A stretch of DNA of 64,000 bases from an uncultured Pelagibacteraceae bacterium (GCA_902526405.1 CABZKL010000001.1:62001-126000), one strand, 5' to 3'; counted from the first letter of the stretch, positions 1 to 9,307 are shown. Notes: generated by a model not told the origin, from the sequence alone. Made by a program: numbers and translations.

Positions 1-1
1 G

Positions 2-580
2 AGAAGGGAAATAAAAAAACTTCATCAACAACTTAAAACAACAGTGGTATACGTTACTCACGATCAAACTGAAGCTATGAGTTTAGGTACAAAAATCGCT
101 ATTATGAATCATGGTGTTATACAACAAAATGATACACCTGAAAATATATACAATAAACCAAACAATACATTTGTAGCTGATTTTATTGGTTCACCTTCAA
201 TGAATTTAATTAAAGGAAAATTAAAGCAAAGTTCAAATATTATTTCATTTGTTGCAGAAGGATCAAATTTAGAAATTCCAATAGATAATTATAATTTTAA
301 AGCAAATGATAATCTTAATAATAAAGAGGTTTTCTTTGGGATAAGACCTGAACATATATTCTTTAAAAAATTAAATGATAATGATTTAGAAATAACACTT
401 AGAGCAGATTTAAGTGAATATATTGGTCATGAGCAGATAATGACTTTTGATTATGATAATCAAGAAATATTAGCTAAATTCCCTTCAACTATAAAAACTG
501 AATTATCAAAAGAAACAAAACTATATTTTGACTTAACACAAGTATCTTTATTTGATGCAAAAACAGAGGAAAGGATTTAG
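2..580 (+). CDS. Sugar ABC transporter ATP-binding protein, C-terminal part (5' end outside window)
   Basis: The reading frame is open from the first bases of the window, so only the last 192 residues are seen. The visible part starts just before the H-loop (THDQTEAM) and runs into a C-terminal TOBE-type regulatory region (FGIRPEHI near residue 115). The Walker A and signature motifs must lie upstream of the window. The layout matches MalK/UgpC-type ATPases, which power uptake of sugars or glycerol phosphate at the inner membrane. It is followed after 1 nt by an SDR and then a Gfo/Idh/MocA dehydrogenase, so a sugar or polyol substrate is likely, but the substrate cannot be read from this fragment. 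Confidence 0.9.
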   Translation, partial: RREIKKLHQQLKTTVVYVTHDQTEAMSLGTKIAIMNHGVIQQNDTPENIYNKPNNTFVADFIGSPSMNLIKGKLKQSSNIISFVAEGSNLEIPIDNYNFKANDNLNNKEVFFGIRPEHIFFKKLNDNDLEITLRADLSEYIGHEQIMTFDYDNQEILAKFPSTIKTELSKETKLYFDLTQVSLFDAKTEERI

Positions 581-581
581 T

Positions 582-1343
582 ATGGATGTTAAATATTCAG
601 ATTTAAAGAATAAAAGAGTATTTATTACAGGTGGAGGATCAGGTATTGGTGCTTCTATAGTTGAACATTTCTGTAAGCAAGGAAGTGAAGTCTACTTTGT
701 TGATATAAATTTGAAAGAAACAAAAAAACTTTTAAATAAATTAAAAAAAAAAAAATTTAGAGCTCCAACATTTATAGAATGTAATTTATTAGATATAAAA
801 AAATTAGAAGGAGTAATAAAAAAGATAATCTCCTCTAAAGGGCCTATTCACGCTTTAATAAATAATGCAGCTAATGATGATCGACATACAACTGACCAAG
901 TAGACGAAAAGTATTGGCAAAATAGAATGGACGTAAATCTAAAACATTATTTTTTTGCTGCAAAAGCTGTTGTAAATAGAATGAAACAAATGAAAAGAGG
1001 ATCAATTGTAAATTTAAGTTCGGTATCTTGGATGTTAGGCGAGGGCGATAAAGTTGTTTACGAAACAGCTAAGTCAGCAGTAGTTGGATTAACAAGATCA
1101 TTTGCACAGGAGTATGGAAAATATAATATTAGAACCAATTCAGTAATACCTGGTTCAATTGCTACAGAAAGACAAATTAAACACTGGTTAACTCCCAAGT
1201 ATAAAAAATTAATTTTAGATAGTCAGGCTTTAAAACGTCAATTAAAACCAAATGATGTGGCTCAATTAGTTTTATTTCTTGCATCTGATCAATCCTCTGG
1301 ATGTACAAAACAAAGTTTTATTGTTGATGGTGGCATAACTTAA
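582..1343 (+). CDS. SDR family oxidoreductase
   Basis: This is a classical short-chain dehydrogenase/reductase of 253 aa. It has the nucleotide-binding TGGGSGIG at 16-23, NNAA at 94-97, catalytic Ser146/147 and the YxxxK pair Tyr160/Lys164, and ends in the usual VDGG. I chose the ATG at 582, one base after the transporter stop, because GAGGAAAGG lies at good ribosome-binding distance; an ATG at 552 would overlap the transporter by 29 nt. With the ABC ATPase before it and a Gfo/Idh protein after it, it probably oxidises an imported sugar or polyol. The substrate is inferred from context only. Confidence 0.88.
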   Translation: MDVKYSDLKNKRVFITGGGSGIGASIVEHFCKQGSEVYFVDINLKETKKLLNKLKKKKFRAPTFIECNLLDIKKLEGVIKKIISSKGPIHALINNAANDDRHTTDQVDEKYWQNRMDVNLKHYFFAAKAVVNRMKQMKRGSIVNLSSVSWMLGEGDKVVYETAKSAVVGLTRSFAQEYGKYNIRTNSVIPGSIATERQIKHWLTPKYKKLILDSQALKRQLKPNDVAQLVLFLASDQSSGCTKQSFIVDGGIT

Positions 1344-1376
1344 TATTTAAAAAAGTTAACTTTTCAAACGAAACTA

Positions 1377-2414
1377 ATGTCGAAAAAAATTAATATCTCG
1401 GTTGTAGGATTAGGTTTGATGGGGGCTCAACACTTAAAGGCAATATTAAAATCAAAAAAGTCTAATTTACACTCAATTGTTGATATAAGCGATAATGCTA
1501 AAAAATTGTCAGCAAAATATAAAATACAGTTACATTCGAATGTTTCGTCTCTTTTAAATTCAAAAGAATTAGATGCGGTAATTGTTGCTACTCCAAATAG
1601 ATTACATGAAAAACATACAATAAGTTTATTAAGAAAAAAAATACCTGTATTATTAGAAAAACCAATCTCAGATAATATTAAATCGGCAAAAAAAATTATT
1701 AATATTGCTGAGAAAAATAAAACTCCATTATTGATTGGATATCATCGAAGACATAATTCAATTGTTACTGAAGTAAAAGATATAATTAAATCTGGTAAGC
1801 TCGGAAAAATAATTTCTGCTAATATTTTGTGTTGGCTTTATAAGCACAATAAATATTTTAAGGAAAAATGGAGAATTAGCAGAGGAGGAGGGCCACTTGG
1901 AATTAATCTTGTTCATGATATTGATATGATTTCTTATCTTTTAGGTTCAATTAAATATGTTCAAGCTTTTACAACAAATAAAAACAGAAAATTTAAAGTT
2001 GAAGATACTGCAACTGTTAATTTTATATTTGACTCAGGTGCTTTATGCACTTTAAATATATCTGATACAATAGTTGCTCCTTGGAGTTATGAGTTAACTG
2101 CTGGAGAAAATCCAGTTTATCCAATTACTAATCAGTCAGCTTATATGATTGGTGGCACAAAAGGATCAATACAATTTCCAAATTTAAAATACTGGTTTTA
2201 TAAAAAAGAAAGAAGCTGGTGGAAAAAAATTTTTTTTAAAAATTATACGAATAAGAAAGATAATAATACTTTAGTTAATCAAATTAATCATTTTTCAGAT
2301 GTTGTTTTAAAAAAGGTTAAGCCTAAAGTTAATGGAAATGATGGTTTAAATTCTTTAAAAATTTTTGCAGCAATCACAAAGAGTGCAAAAACTGGTAAAA
2401 AAATAAAAATTTAA
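1377..2414 (+). CDS. Gfo/Idh/MocA family NAD(P)-dependent oxidoreductase
   Basis: 345 aa. The N-terminal Rossmann fold has GLGLMG at 11-16, and the family signature EKP lies at 94-96 with the catalytic-type Lys95. The HDIDM segment near residue 180 fits the C-terminal substrate domain. Members oxidise or reduce sugars, inositols and related polyols with NAD(P). It is third in the gene string after a sugar-type ABC ATPase and an SDR, suggesting a small catabolic module. Its stop overlaps the stop of the convergent dehydrogenase by 4 nt. Confidence 0.88.
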   Translation: MSKKINISVVGLGLMGAQHLKAILKSKKSNLHSIVDISDNAKKLSAKYKIQLHSNVSSLLNSKELDAVIVATPNRLHEKHTISLLRKKIPVLLEKPISDNIKSAKKIINIAEKNKTPLLIGYHRRHNSIVTEVKDIIKSGKLGKIISANILCWLYKHNKYFKEKWRISRGGGPLGINLVHDIDMISYLLGSIKYVQAFTTNKNRKFKVEDTATVNFIFDSGALCTLNISDTIVAPWSYELTAGENPVYPITNQSAYMIGGTKGSIQFPNLKYWFYKKERSWWKKIFFKNYTNKKDNNTLVNQINHFSDVVLKKVKPKVNGNDGLNSLKIFAAITKSAKTGKKIKI

Positions 2415-3475
2415 AGATTAGATAAAATAGTATTTGAACATTCAGCTGTATTACTTTTTCCTCCTAAGTCTTTAGTTCTATTTTTTTCAATACTTAAAGA
2501 TTTTTCAATTGCAGAGACAATCGAACTTGAAGCCTCCTTTTCTCCTAAGTAATCAAGCATCATTGCAGCTGACCAAATCTGTCCTACAGGATTTGCAATT
2601 CCTTTGCCAGCTATATCAGGTGCAGAGCCATGAACTGGTTCAAATAATGAAGGAAATTTATTTTCAGGGTTGATATTTCCTGATGGCGCTATTCCAATCG
2701 TTCCAGTACATGCTGGACCTAAATCAGACAAAATATCTCCAAATAAATTTGATGCTACAACCACATCAAACCATTCTGGATTCAGAACAAATCTTGCAGC
2801 TAATATATCGATATGAAATTGATCAGTTTCTATTTCAGGGTATTTTTTTTTCATTTTGTTAAAACGCTCGTCCCAAAAAGGCATTGTTATTGAAATACCG
2901 TTAGATTTTGTTGCATTAGTTAGCTTTTTTCTCTGTCTTTTTTTTGCTAATTCAAAAGCAAACTTTTGAACTCTGTCTACTCCGTGAGCGGACATGATAG
3001 TTTCTTGTATAGCTATTTCTCTATCTGTATTTTGGTACATTTTACCACCAACTGAAGAATATTCTCCTTCTGTATTTTCTCTAACAATCATCATGTCAAT
3101 GTCCCCAGGTTTTTTATTTGCAAGTGGAGGGTTTATTCCTGGAAAAAGTTTAACTGGTCTAAGATTTATGTATTGATCAAATCCTCGCCTAAATTGAAGT
3201 AGTGATCCCCATAACGAAATATGATCTGGAATTTGATTAGGCATTCCAACTGCACCAAAAAATATAGCATTATGTTTACTTAACTTTTCTTTCCAATCAT
3301 CAGGTAACATTTTTCCGTGCTTTTTATAATAATCACAAGATGCAAAATCATATTCAGTAAAATTAATTTTAAATTGATGTTTGAGCGCTGCCTCTTTTAA
3401 AATTTTAAGACCCTCAGGCACAACTTCTTTGCCTATTCCATCTCCTGGTATGGCTGCAATATTATATTCTTTCAT
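2411..3475 (-). CDS. Tartrate/D-malate dehydrogenase (isopropylmalate dehydrogenase family)
   Basis: 354 aa beta-decarboxylating dehydrogenase. It shows the N-terminal AAIPGDGIG, the ENTEGEYSSVGG motif, the Mg-binding segment NLFGDILSDLGP and the NAD-site EPVHGSAPDIAGKG. The ENTEGEYS version of the substrate loop is that of tartrate dehydrogenase/D-malate dehydrogenase (TtuC/DmlA) rather than LeuB, so the substrate is probably D-malate or tartrate, oxidised and decarboxylated with NAD and a divalent metal. It stands alone on the reverse strand and is convergent with the Gfo/Idh gene. Confidence 0.88.
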   Translation of the reverse strand: MKEYNIAAIPGDGIGKEVVPEGLKILKEAALKHQFKINFTEYDFASCDYYKKHGKMLPDDWKEKLSKHNAIFFGAVGMPNQIPDHISLWGSLLQFRRGFDQYINLRPVKLFPGINPPLANKKPGDIDMMIVRENTEGEYSSVGGKMYQNTDREIAIQETIMSAHGVDRVQKFAFELAKKRQRKKLTNATKSNGISITMPFWDERFNKMKKKYPEIETDQFHIDILAARFVLNPEWFDVVVASNLFGDILSDLGPACTGTIGIAPSGNINPENKFPSLFEPVHGSAPDIAGKGIANPVGQIWSAAMMLDYLGEKEASSSIVSAIEKSLSIEKNRTKDLGGKSNTAECSNTILSNL

Positions 3476-3581
3476 AAATAAAGGGTTTATACGTTAAATA
3501 TTTGTTAAATAATATTGTTAAATTATCTTTAAAATTTTAATCATCCATTGTTTTGACATATTTAATTTGTTAACTTTCACT

Positions 3582-4091
3582 ATGAAAAAGTTGTTTTTTA
3601 TCTTTTTATTTAGTCTATTTTTTATTTCAAATTCAAATGCAGCTTGTGATGACCCTTTAACCGAGGGTGTGGATTATTCAAATTGTAGATTTTCTGATGC
3701 ACAAGATTTACAAGGAAGCTACTTCCCAAATTCCAATTTATCTTTTGCAAGCTTCATTCAGGTTAATTTGGATAAAAGCATAATGATGAACTCCAATTTA
3801 TCATTTGGAACATTTCCCGAGTCTACATTTGTAAGAGCCAACCTTTATGAAACAGTTTCTATAGGTGCCAATTTTGAAAAAACAAATTTTACAAGTGCAA
3901 ATTTAACAAGAGTTGATTTTATGGGTGCTACACTAATTGAAGCTAACTTTCAAAATTCAAATTTGATGGAAGCAAACCTTACCTCATCAAATATAACCAA
4001 TGCTAACTTTGATGGTGCTAATTTAATTGGTGCAACTTGGACTAATGGACAAACATGTGGTCCAGAGTCAATTGGAACCTGCAATCAATAG
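3582..4091 (+). CDS. Secreted pentapeptide-repeat protein
   Basis: 169 aa. The start at the ATG gives a clean signal peptide (MKKLFFIF..., about 20 residues, ending SNA-A), so the protein is probably exported to the periplasm. After a CDDPL segment come about ten imperfect A(N/D)Lxx pentapeptide repeats (for example SNLSFASF, ANLYETVS, ANLTRVDF), which form a right-handed quadrilateral beta-helix. Two cysteines near the start and two in the C-terminal TCGPESIGTCNQ could form disulfides. A TTG five codons upstream would spoil the signal peptide. Function unknown; 3 nt separate it from the next gene. Confidence 0.8.
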   Translation: MKKLFFIFLFSLFFISNSNAACDDPLTEGVDYSNCRFSDAQDLQGSYFPNSNLSFASFIQVNLDKSIMMNSNLSFGTFPESTFVRANLYETVSIGANFEKTNFTSANLTRVDFMGATLIEANFQNSNLMEANLTSSNITNANFDGANLIGATWTNGQTCGPESIGTCNQ

Positions 4092-4094
4092 TCA

Positions 4095-4379
4095 ATGAGC
4101 AGTTCTGTTAAGACTGATGATGTAATATTCAATTTTTTTAAGCAAATTTGTGACGAAAAAGATGATCAAAAATGTGTAGAACTTGGAAAAAATTGGATTG
4201 AAGCCATGGAAACAAATTTATCTAATATGGAGGCAAATTTAAACGGTGCTGATAAATTAAAGCACAAAGATGACATTCAAAGTAATAGAGATCATTTGAA
4301 TAGTTTAAAAAACAAAACCTCCTCTGAGTGGAGAGATTATGCAACTCAATGTATGGTTGAAATACTAAGTCAAAAATAA
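4095..4379 (+). CDS. Hypothetical 94-aa protein
   Basis: Follows the pentapeptide-repeat gene by 3 nt and probably shares its transcript. No family recognised. The protein is hydrophilic and looks mostly alpha-helical, with three cysteines (in QICDEKDDQKC and TQCMVE) and no signal peptide or membrane segment. The paired CxxxxxxxC near residue 20 might bind metal or form a disulfide, but that is only a guess. The gene ends about 50 nt before the TPP riboswitch. Confidence 0.65.
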   Translation: MSSSVKTDDVIFNFFKQICDEKDDQKCVELGKNWIEAMETNLSNMEANLNGADKLKHKDDIQSNRDHLNSLKNKTSSEWRDYATQCMVEILSQK

Positions 4380-4429
4380 AATTAAAAAATTTTTAAGCTT
4401 TTCTTTTCAAAGTATATGTAATAGAAAAT

Positions 4430-4498
4430 TTATAAGGGGTGTCTTTATAGACTGAGATTATACCCTAAGAACCTGTCCGGTAATTCAGAAAGGGATAA
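4430..4498 (+). promoter_or_regulatory. TPP riboswitch (THI element)
   Basis: The conserved thi-box parts occur in order: AGGGG at 4435-4439, CTGAGA at 4452-4457, ACCC at 4462-4465, GAACCTG at 4469-4475 and AAAGGGA at 4489-4495. TTAT at 4430-4433 can pair with ATAA at 4495-4498, closing a P1 helix that ends 1 nt before the ATG of the downstream symporter. The ribosome-binding GAAAGGG lies inside the 3' half of the element, so ligand binding should mask it: translational shut-off by thiamin pyrophosphate. This is a compact version of the element. Confidence 0.9.
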
Positions 4499-4499
4499 T

Positions 4500-5942
4500 A
4501 TGAACAAAACATACTTTATAAGTCAATCATCATCATTAACATTAATAATAATTATAAGTTTAATATTTGTAATTTTTGGAATTTATCATTCAAAAAAATT
4601 CCAAGGAATAAATAATTATTTAACTGCGAATAGAAACATTGGTTTGTTTTCGCTTACAACAAGTTTAGTTGCATCAGCTTTAGGTGCCTGGATTTTATTT
4701 GGGCCAGCTTCAGCCTCAACATGGGGTGGTATAGGAGCAGTAATTGGTTATGCATTAGGGACTGGTTTTCCAATGATATTTTTAATTTATTTAGGAAAAA
4801 AAATTAGAACAGACTTTCCAAAAGGCTCCTCACTTATTGAATATATGAGAAAAAAGTTTGGTAAAAGTTTATTTAAATTAATTTTACTAATGACAATTTT
4901 CTATATGTTCATTTTTTTATGTGCAGAAGTTACTGCCGTAGCAGTTCTCATTAATTATATTTCTGGAACAGAATTATGGATTACTGCATTGATAGTTATT
5001 ATTTCAACTTTAACTTATACTTTGTATGGAGGATTGAGAGCTTCAATTTTTACAGATAATATTCAGATGTTTGTGATAGCAGTTTTGTTATTGATAACAA
5101 TTTCATACATTACATTATTCAATGGTAATAATTTTTCTTTTGAGTTTATTGAAAGTAAAAATCCTAAGCTTTTGAGCTCTTCTTATGTACCAAGCTATAC
5201 TGCAGGTTTGACTTTTTTTATTGCAGTGGCTGCAACAAATCTATTTCATCAAGGTAATTGGCAAAGAGTTTATGCTGCTAAAAATTATGAAACACTTAAG
5301 AAAGGATTGATTATTTCCTTTTTAATTATTGTTCCAATAGTATTCCTAATGGGTTTTATAGGCATGGTATCTTTTTCTGTTGATCCAACTAATAGACCAG
5401 ATCTTGGATTTTTTACATTACTGTTAAAAGAGCAAACTGAATTATTGTCATTATTAATTATCGTACTTGGTTTGGCTTTAACCATTTCAACAGTAGATAC
5501 TTTAGTTAATGCGATATCAAGTCTGTTTGTAGTCGATGGCAAAGCAACTTTTAATTTTGATAAGAAAACCGATTATTTAAAACTTTCTAAATATTTTATT
5601 GTGGCAATTTCGATTGTTGTATTTATTGTTGCTTCAAAAGGATTTGATATTTTATATTTATTTTTGCTAGCAGATTTATTTTGTTGTGCTTTTGTTTTAA
5701 CTGTTTTTTATAGTTTCTATAATAAGAGAATTAACGAAAAGATTGCTTACATTTCCATAATAGTTGGGTTAATTGCAGGATTTTTAATGTTTCCTTTTCC
5801 AGATTTTTCTAAAAGTTTATTGGTAGGAGTGTTGGTTCCAACGGAAGCATTTAGCCCTTTTGTCTCTCAATCTTTATTATTCTTATCTTTTTTAATTGCA
5901 ACTTTTTTACCGGCTGTGATTTTAAAAATAAAAAAATTGTAA
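4500..5942 (+). CDS. thiV: Sodium:solute symporter ThiV, putative thiamin-precursor (HMP) transporter
   Basis: 480 aa membrane protein of the sodium:solute symporter family with about 13 hydrophobic segments. Typical SSS features are the LTANRNIG segment after TM1, the YTLYGGLRASIFTDNIQ segment and the late DTLVNAISSLFVVD segment. Translation starts 1 nt after a TPP riboswitch, so production is almost certainly repressed when cells are thiamin-replete. In SAR11 a riboswitch-controlled SSS carrier named ThiV has been proposed to import the thiamin pyrimidine precursor HMP, for which these cells are auxotrophic. Function is inferred from family plus riboswitch; no thi biosynthesis gene is adjacent. 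Confidence 0.85.
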   Translation: MNKTYFISQSSSLTLIIIISLIFVIFGIYHSKKFQGINNYLTANRNIGLFSLTTSLVASALGAWILFGPASASTWGGIGAVIGYALGTGFPMIFLIYLGKKIRTDFPKGSSLIEYMRKKFGKSLFKLILLMTIFYMFIFLCAEVTAVAVLINYISGTELWITALIVIISTLTYTLYGGLRASIFTDNIQMFVIAVLLLITISYITLFNGNNFSFEFIESKNPKLLSSSYVPSYTAGLTFFIAVAATNLFHQGNWQRVYAAKNYETLKKGLIISFLIIVPIVFLMGFIGMVSFSVDPTNRPDLGFFTLLLKEQTELLSLLIIVLGLALTISTVDTLVNAISSLFVVDGKATFNFDKKTDYLKLSKYFIVAISIVVFIVASKGFDILYLFLLADLFCCAFVLTVFYSFYNKRINEKIAYISIIVGLIAGFLMFPFPDFSKSLLVGVLVPTEAFSPFVSQSLLFLSFLIATFLPAVILKIKKL

Positions 5943-5945
5943 TTA

Positions 5946-6335
5946 CTAAATTGAGGATCTTATAGCTTCATAAAGTAAGTCTTTGGTAGTTTCTCCAAGA
6001 CTTCTATACACTTCTTCTTTATTTTTGAAAATTATAAGAGTTGTTTGATATTGAACATTAAACAAATCAGCTATGTTTCTGTTTGTTACGTCAAAAGAAA
6101 AATATTCAATGTTTTCAAACTCTATATCATTTAATTTACCATCTTTTTTTGCTTTATTTAAAATTTTCATTTGTCCTGCACAAGATGAACAATACTTAAT
6201 CCAAGAACTAATTATAATAATTTTCCCCTCAGATTGAGCTTTATTAAACAGCTTTTCATTAAAAGTTGTTTCCTTTTCCATAGCATTGGCATTCAATGTA
6301 ATTAAAAACAAAAAAGAGAAAAAAAATTTTTTCAT
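5946..6335 (-). CDS. Periplasmic thioredoxin-like protein with CSSC motif
   Basis: 129 aa with an N-terminal signal peptide (MKKFFFSFLF... to about ANA, residue 18), then a thioredoxin-like fold. The redox motif is C49-S-S-C52 in SWIKYCSSC, and a conserved-type TTLIIFKNKEE strand with TTLI replacing the usual cis-Pro TPT region follows near residue 100. The family includes periplasmic disulfide reductases and DsbD-gamma/SoxW-like proteins. It is convergent with thiV, with only 3 nt between the stops. The exact redox partner is unknown. Confidence 0.75.
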   Translation of the reverse strand: MKKFFFSFLFLITLNANAMEKETTFNEKLFNKAQSEGKIIIISSWIKYCSSCAGQMKILNKAKKDGKLNDIEFENIEYFSFDVTNRNIADLFNVQYQTTLIIFKNKEEVYRSLGETTKDLLYEAIRSSI

Positions 6336-6403
6336 AAAACAGAAATTGCAACAAATTAAAATTTATTGTAATCCCACAAATTGTCTCTATATAACTCATG
6401 TAA

Positions 6404-7339
6404 ATGTCGACTAATCAAATCACAATTAAGGACTTATCAAAGGTTTATGACAATGGATTTGAGGCCTTAAAAAAGATTAATTTAGATATTAAAAAAGGTG
6501 AAATTATCGCACTTCTAGGACCAAATGGTGCTGGTAAGACAACTTTAATAAGTATTATTTGTGGTATCGTAACACCCTCATCAGGGAAAGTGACTGTTGA
6601 AGATTTTGATATTATTGATGACTATAGGGAAACCCGTTCAAGAATTGGATTAGTTCCTCAGGAACTAACTTTAGAATTATTTGAAACGGTTTTTAATAAT
6701 GTCTCATATTCAAGAGGTTTAAATGGAAAAAAACCAAATCCTCAATACATCGAAAAAATTTTAAAAGATCTTAGTATGTGGGACAAAAAAGATTTAAGGC
6801 TTAGACAATTATCTGGTGGTATGAAGCGAAGAGTTTTAATTGCTAAGGCTTTATCTCATGAACCTTCAATATTATTTTTGGATGAACCAACAGCAGGGGT
6901 CGATGTTGAGCTGAGAAGAGATATGTGGAAAGTAGTTGAAGATTTGAGAAAGACTGGAGTTACTATCATCTTAACAACTCATTATATTGAAGAAGCTGAA
7001 GCAATTGCTGATAGAGTAGCTGTAATAAATCAAGGAGAGATTATTGTTATTGATAAGACAGACGAATTATTAAAAAAAATGGGTCATAAAAAATTAACTA
7101 TAAATCTTCAAAATGAGTTAAATAAAATACCCGGAAGCTTGGAACCATATAACTTAGAAATAGGAAGTGATAAAAAATCAGTTAATTATACTTATAATGT
7201 TAACGCAGAAAGTACTGGTATAACTAATTTGCTAAAAGATTTAAAGGATGCAGGTTTGAAACTCCAAGATCTTAAAACAGAACAAACTACATTAGAGAAA
7301 ATATTTGTGAGTTTAGTTAAGGAGAATAATGAAATTTAA
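6404..7339 (+). CDS. ABC-2 type transporter ATP-binding protein
   Basis: 311 aa ATPase: Walker A GPNGAGKT at 39-46, signature LSGGM at 136-140, Walker B ILFLDE at 156-161 and H-loop His193. The C-terminal 100 residues match the extension of CcmA/YadG-type exporters. The permease gene overlaps its last 11 nt, so the two subunits are translationally coupled. It probably drives export of a drug, lipid or polysaccharide across the inner membrane; the substrate is not readable. Confidence 0.88.
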   Translation: MSTNQITIKDLSKVYDNGFEALKKINLDIKKGEIIALLGPNGAGKTTLISIICGIVTPSSGKVTVEDFDIIDDYRETRSRIGLVPQELTLELFETVFNNVSYSRGLNGKKPNPQYIEKILKDLSMWDKKDLRLRQLSGGMKRRVLIAKALSHEPSILFLDEPTAGVDVELRRDMWKVVEDLRKTGVTIILTTHYIEEAEAIADRVAVINQGEIIVIDKTDELLKKMGHKKLTINLQNELNKIPGSLEPYNLEIGSDKKSVNYTYNVNAESTGITNLLKDLKDAGLKLQDLKTEQTTLEKIFVSLVKENNEI

Positions 7340-8096
7340 TTATTACGCATTTAGAGCAATGTACCTTCATGAAATGGATCGTTTCAAAAGAACATTAATG
7401 CAATCTTTATTCTCACCAGTTCTCTCAACTTCATTATACTTTATTGTTTTTGGATCAGTTATAGGTGGTTATGTGGAGAAAATTGATGGTATCAGCTATG
7501 GATCTTTCATAGTTCCAGGTTTATTAATGCTTACATTGTTAACTCAATCAATAAGTAACACTTCGTTTGGTATTTTTTTTCCAAAATTTAACGGTACCAT
7601 GTATGAAATTCTTGCAGCACCTATTTCAACATTTGAAATTGTATTAGCATTTGTTGGTGCTGGTGCGACCAAAACATTACTTGTCGGTGTAGTAATTTTT
7701 TTAACAGCTACATTTTTTGTAGAAGTTCAAGTTATGTATCCATTGTTAATGATTTTTTTATTAGTATTAGTTGCTTTTACATTTGCTTTATTTGGTTTTT
7801 TAATTGGTTTGATGAGCTCAAATTTTGAACAAATGTCAATTGTTCCAACACTAGTGATCACACCAATGGTTTTTTTAGGGGGAAGTTTATATTCTTTAGA
7901 TATGCTACCAGAATTTTGGCAGACGGTTACTTATTTTAACCCAGTAGTATATTTAATTAATGGTTTGCGATTTGCATTTTATGGAGTTTCTGATTTTAAT
8001 ATATGGATTAGTGTCAGCCTAATGGTTCTATTCTTAGTAATATGTGTAACTGTAGTGTCTGTACTACTTAAAAAAGGTTACAAAATTAAAACTTAA
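7329..8096 (+). CDS. ABC-2 type transporter permease
   Basis: 255 aa with six hydrophobic segments and the ABC-2 family pattern, including [10 protein letters not shown] in the cytoplasmic loop and [17 protein letters not shown] before the last helices, as in YadH. The start overlaps the end of the ATPase gene by 11 nt, making a two-gene exporter operon. Its stop overlaps the stop of the convergent GcvT-like gene by 4 nt. The homodimer would form the membrane channel of the exporter. Confidence 0.88.
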   Translation: MKFNYYAFRAMYLHEMDRFKRTLMQSLFSPVLSTSLYFIVFGSVIGGYVEKIDGISYGSFIVPGLLMLTLLTQSISNTSFGIFFPKFNGTMYEILAAPISTFEIVLAFVGAGATKTLLVGVVIFLTATFFVEVQVMYPLLMIFLLVLVAFTFALFGFLIGLMSSNFEQMSIVPTLVITPMVFLGGSLYSLDMLPEFWQTVTYFNPVVYLINGLRFAFYGVSDFNIWISVSLMVLFLVICVTVVSVLLKKGYKIKT

Positions 8097-9232
8097 TTAC
8101 TAGCTATTTTCTTTTTTGGATCAAAAAAAGGTTTTTCTACTACTATAGCTTCAAAATTACCTTTATTAGTATTTACTTCTAAACTAGTTCCAATTTCTGA
8201 ATTTTCAATATTTACCATTGCTAGCGCAATATTTTTTTTTAATCTTGGTGAATATACCGCAGATGTTACTTTTCCAATTTTGTTGTTATCTTTTTTTATA
8301 GACCAGAAAGTTGTGTTAGGCCCAGATAGCGGTTCACAATTAATCTCTAAACCAACTTGTTTTCGTGTTATACCCTCAGCTTTGATTTTTTTTAGAGCTG
8401 TCTTTCCAATAAATTCAATATCACTATCTAGAGATACTAAACGATCTAAACCTAATTCAAATGGGTTAGTATTAATATCAGCATCAGCATGATATGAAAG
8501 CATCCCACCTTCAATTCTTCTTATTGAAGATGTATGGCCAGGCTGAAGACCATATTCTTTTCCAGCACTCATTATTTTTTCATATAAATTATTTCCTTTA
8601 GAACCATCTCTTAAAAATAATTCATAACCAAACTCACTAGACCAGCCAGTTCTAGAAACAATTAATGGTATGCCATCTAAATCATATTCCCTAAACCAAT
8701 AATATTTGAGATCTTTAATACTTTCACCAAAAAGTTTTATCATAATGTCTTTCGATGTAGGTCCTTGTAGCTGTAATGGCGAAACATCAGGTTCTGTTAT
8801 ATTAACACTCATTCCTGAATTAACCGCAACACCTTGAGCCCATAATAAAACATCACTATCTGCGAGTGAAAGCCAAAAATGATTTTCACCTATTCTTAAT
8901 AAAACTGGGTCGTTTAAAATTCCACCTTCATTATTTGTGATTAAAACATATTTACATTGACCAATAGCAACATTTGAAAGATCTCTTGGTGTAAGTAGTT
9001 GAGTAAATTTGAAAGCATCAGGTCCAGTAATTTCAACCTGTCTTTCTACTGCAACGTCACAAAGTATTGATTTTTCAATCAAGTTCCAAAAATTTTGTTC
9101 AGGGCTCCCAAAATCTCTTGGAATATACATATGATTGTAGACTGAAAAACCGGTTGCACCCCATTTTACAGTTGAGTCAAAGTATGGGGACTTTCTAATT
9201 TGTGTTCCAAAACCAAAGTTTTTATTAGTCAT
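8093..9232 (-). CDS. Aminomethyltransferase (GcvT) family protein, DmdA-like paralogue
   Basis: 379 aa folate-dependent GcvT fold: VYNHM at 31-35, ERQVEITGPDA at 63-73, NDPVLLR at 107-113, LQGPTS at 155-160 and a C-terminal barrel with SPRLKKNIALAMV. The general layout is that of DMSP demethylase DmdA (tetrahydrofolate methylation). However, the segment RTGWSSEFGYE (194-204) and the GHTSSIRRIEGG segment (232-243) differ from the SKQGG and CPNLIERIE forms I recall for DmdA. I therefore call it a DmdA-like relative of unknown substrate, probably a folate-linked demethylase. It lies downstream of aceA after a 102-nt gap. Confidence 0.75.
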   Translation of the reverse strand: MTNKNFGFGTQIRKSPYFDSTVKWGATGFSVYNHMYIPRDFGSPEQNFWNLIEKSILCDVAVERQVEITGPDAFKFTQLLTPRDLSNVAIGQCKYVLITNNEGGILNDPVLLRIGENHFWLSLADSDVLLWAQGVAVNSGMSVNITEPDVSPLQLQGPTSKDIMIKLFGESIKDLKYYWFREYDLDGIPLIVSRTGWSSEFGYELFLRDGSKGNNLYEKIMSAGKEYGLQPGHTSSIRRIEGGMLSYHADADINTNPFELGLDRLVSLDSDIEFIGKTALKKIKAEGITRKQVGLEINCEPLSGPNTTFWSIKKDNNKIGKVTSAVYSPRLKKNIALAMVNIENSEIGTSLEVNTNKGNFEAIVVEKPFFDPKKKIASN

Positions 9233-9285
9233 TTTCGGAAAGGCTTAACAGATGGAGTAAATTTTGCAAAGAAATTCAAGAGGTT

Positions 9286-9307
9286 TATAGCCCATTTAAG
9301 GGCTATA
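9286..9307. other. Perfect 8-bp hairpin between aceA and the GcvT-like gene
   Basis: TATAGCCC (9286-9293) and GGGCTATA (9300-9307) form an 8-bp stem around a 6-nt loop, 28 nt after the aceA stop on the reverse strand. Neither strand has a strong T tract after it, so it is a weak terminator at best. It could be a processing or mRNA 3'-end stabilising structure. Confidence 0.45.

Noticed and set aside
552-581. Ten-codon upstream extension of the SDR gene at 582
   Set aside because: It lies inside the ABC ATPase gene; the ATG at 582 has a good GAGGAAAGG site and matches the SDR N-terminus.
9286-9307. Hairpin as aceA terminator
   Set aside because: The stem is good but neither side has a T tract, so it is listed as a structure and not as a terminator.
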